A DNA stretch of 15,299 nt from Caldifarciminota bacterium (GTDB lineage: Bacteria; Hydrothermota; Tepidihabitantia; SM23-42), in assembly GCA_030671005.1 (NCBI GenBank), contig DAOVAN010000024.1, forward strand, positions 1-15,299, in the 5' to 3' direction. The notes beneath the pieces are model-generated. The model did not search any database. It saw only the letters and a list, made by a program, of their open reading frames with translations, and was not told the DNA's origin. Below are positions 14,145 through 15,299 of the stretch, piece by piece (position 1 is the first letter of the stretch; the number at the start of each line of letters is the position of its first letter). The position numbers and the translations under genes are program-made.

Positions 14145-14927
14145 TTGAATGAACGACTGCAAATACTTAAATTGCTTGAGGAAGGCAAGATTACTGCAGA
14201 AGAAGCTGAAAGACTATTAGAGGCTGTTGGTAAGTCTGGACTTCATGAAAGAGGTGCCAAGCATAAGATATGGAGTACGCTCGAAGGGCTTCCCAAAGTC
14301 ATAAGTGCGGCGCTTGGCAATTCTTTCTCCGAATCCGCCGATGAAGAATTCCATAAGTTCTCAAAGAAAAAGAAGATCAAATTCAAAGGAATCAGCGGAA
14401 ATCTGGAAATAGAAGGTACCGATGACAATACGATCGACATCAAAAAGGACGGATTCGCTAAAGTCAAAGAACTCGAGGACTCAATAGCCATAAAAGCGCT
14501 GAGCGGTAATGTGAAAATCACCTTGCCGAAAAAAACTGATCTTGCGATTGCTGGAATCTCTGGTGATATTGACATATCAAACATCATCGGAAATCTGGAA
14601 ATAGAATCGGTAAGTGGTGATATTACCGGCAAGAATCTAGCGGGCTCATTAGTCGGAGAGATTGTCTCAGGTGATGTTGATCTTGATTATGCAAAGGTGG
14701 AAAAGATACGAATAAAATCGAAGAGCGGCAATGTCACCCTGCGCCTTGATGAAAAGGTTGAAGCTCAAATCGAGATCGAAACCGCGGGTGGAGAAGTAAC
14801 ATGTGACTTCGATCTGAAGGATAAACAAAATGGAGACAACATACTGAAAGGTACGATAAACAAACCAAGCGCTAGTATTGAAATAAGAAATAAACACGGC
14901 GATGTGGAGATAAAGAAGAGAAAATAA
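14145..14927 (+). CDS. SHOCT-like / DUF4097 beta-repeat protein
   Basis: A 260-residue protein with no assigned function. The N-terminus (NERLQILKLLEEGKITAEEAERLLEAVG, about 2-29, broken here by its helical halves) is the SHOCT-like helical motif common to YvlB-type proteins. The rest is a DUF4097-type beta-repeat with at least eight turns marked by a Ser/Gly-Gly-Asn/Asp core: ISGNLEI, LSGNVKI, ISGDIDI, VSGDITG, VSGDVDL, KSGNVTL, AGGEVTC and HGDVEI. No signal peptide or membrane segment is visible, so it is likely cytoplasmic despite the family's putative-adhesin label. The start is TTG with a strong GGAGG site. The upstream DUF2089 protein carries a similar helical motif, which hints that the two proteins interact or descend from a shared module (inference). 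Confidence 0.88.
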   Translation: MNERLQILKLLEEGKITAEEAERLLEAVGKSGLHERGAKHKIWSTLEGLPKVISAALGNSFSESADEEFHKFSKKKKIKFKGISGNLEIEGTDDNTIDIKKDGFAKVKELEDSIAIKALSGNVKITLPKKTDLAIAGISGDIDISNIIGNLEIESVSGDITGKNLAGSLVGEIVSGDVDLDYAKVEKIRIKSKSGNVTLRLDEKVEAQIEIETAGGEVTCDFDLKDKQNGDNILKGTINKPSASIEIRNKHGDVEIKKRK

Positions 14928-14932
14928 CGGCG

Positions 14933-14964
14933 GGATCGACCGGTCGATCCACGCAATATGCGTG
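14933..14964. other. two adjacent palindromes after the DUF4097 gene
   Basis: GGATCGACCGGTCGATCC (14933-14950) is a perfect 18-bp palindrome. Sharing its last base, CACGCA-ATA-TGCGTG (14950-14964) is a perfect 6-bp stem with a 3-nt loop. They start 5 nt after the DUF4097 stop and end 11 nt before the tuf P1 -35 box. No T run follows, so they may act as a non-canonical terminator, an operator at P1, or both. Confidence 0.55.
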
Positions 14965-14975
14965 CCATTTGAGTA

Positions 14976-15003
14976 TTGACAAAACTTCAATTCTGTATAT
15001 AAT
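14976..15003 (+). promoter_or_regulatory. consensus promoter P1 upstream of tuf
   Basis: TTGACA (14976-14981), 16-bp spacer, TATAAT (14998-15003), both perfect. Predicted start near 15010, some 167 nt before the tuf ATG, leaving a long leader that contains a second promoter. Confidence 0.85.
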
Positions 15004-15009
15004 TAACCA

Positions 15010-15107
15010 TAATTCAGCTGGTGAGTAGAAATTCGCAGGCTGCCTCTTACGACAAAGCCCTGTCCAGTATGGCTTTCCGGTCACGATGGACTTTGGCTTC
15101 TTCCCTA
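15010..15107 (+). other. transcribed non-coding stretch between the two tuf promoters
   Basis: About 98 nt from the predicted P1 start to the -35 of P2. No tRNA or known RNA family was recognised: there is no T-loop GGTTCGA or acceptor pairing. Competing short stems are possible: AAAGCC with GGCTTT, and GTCCA with TGGAC, which overlap. It may be a tuf leader or a small RNA. A 21-codon frame from the ATG at 15069 has no ribosome site. Confidence 0.4.
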
Positions 15108-15135
15108 TTGACTTATTGCAGTTTTTACATATAAT
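15108..15135 (+). promoter_or_regulatory. near-consensus promoter P2 of tuf
   Basis: TTGACT (15108-15113), 16-bp spacer, TATAAT (15130-15135). Predicted start near 15142 gives a leader of about 35 nt with AAGGAGG before the tuf ATG. Confidence 0.85.
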
Positions 15136-15176
15136 AAGTGTTTATATCGAAATAAAGTAGGTTAAGGAGGCTTGAT

Positions 15177-15299
15177 ATGGCGAAGCAAAAGTTTGAGCGG
15201 ACGAAGCCGCATGTTAACATTGGGACGATTGGTCATGTGGATCATGGTAAGACGGCGTTGACTTCGGGGATTACGAAGGCATTAGAGAAGAAGGGTTTA
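15177..15299 (+). CDS. tuf: elongation factor Tu (partial, N-terminal 41 residues)
   Basis: EF-Tu delivers aminoacyl-tRNA to the ribosome as a GTP complex. The visible N-terminus (AKQKFERTKPHVNIGTIG then HVDHGKTALTSGITKAL) contains the full G1/P-loop GHVDHGKT at 19-26. The ATG has a strong AAGGAGG site. The gene runs off the right edge. It is on the opposite strand from rpsL-rpsG and separated from them by other genes, unlike the usual str operon. Wobble bases are strongly skewed: 36 of 41 codons end in G or T, unlike the mixed usage of neighbouring genes. Two promoters suit a highly expressed gene. Confidence 0.97.
   Translation, partial: MAKQKFERTKPHVNIGTIGHVDHGKTALTSGITKALEKKGL

Noticed and set aside
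15010..15107. tRNA gene before tuf, as in E. coli tufB
   Set aside because: Neither strand shows a T-loop GGTTCGA, a D-loop pattern or acceptor-stem pairing.
15069..15134. 21-codon frame in the tuf leader as a possible leader peptide
   Set aside because: No Shine-Dalgarno, runs through the P2 promoter, and has no regulatory codon pattern.

Overview
The window looks like part of a diderm bacterial chromosome of moderate GC. An Omp85/TamB pair implies an outer membrane. A secreted M6 peptidase carries what looks like a type IX secretion (T9SS) C-terminal sorting domain. Together these suggest an FCB-superphylum or related uncultured lineage (candidate phylum WOR-3 or similar would fit); this is inference, since no rRNA or other taxonomic marker was compared.

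Layout. Positions 1-4458, minus strand: an M6 metallopeptidase with FG-GAP repeats, a small membrane-associated protein and a sirtuin cut by the window edge. All read leftward from a consensus promoter at about 4573-4600. Positions 4665-11432, minus strand: rpsL-rpsG followed, with gaps of only 5-22 nt, by an M29-like aminopeptidase, a three-POTRA Omp85 protein and TamB. This is a str-type ribosomal operon in which the usual fusA-tuf genes are replaced by outer-membrane assembly genes. Positions 11543-12832, plus strand: asnS, divergent from rpsL, with back-to-back promoters. Positions 12833-13439: non-coding DNA built of short-period degenerate repeats and 88-bp direct repeats. Positions 13473-14927, plus strand: a DUF2089 zinc-ribbon/HTH protein and a DUF4097-type protein, separated by a 102-bp tandem repeat. 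From 14928: palindromes, two consensus promoters with an unexplained roughly 100-nt stretch between them, and the start of tuf (EF-Tu).

Functionally the window combines translation (S12, S7, AsnRS, EF-Tu), outer-membrane biogenesis (TamA-like and TamB) and extracellular proteolysis. Six promoters fit one strict pattern: TTGACA or TTGACT, a 16-bp spacer, then TATAAT (TATTAT once). Two of them place the -10 box exactly 5 nt before the start codon of genes that lack a Shine-Dalgarno sequence (asnS and the DUF2089 gene), which predicts leaderless mRNAs. Other genes use strong GGAGG sites, and in two cases such a site points to a TTG start.
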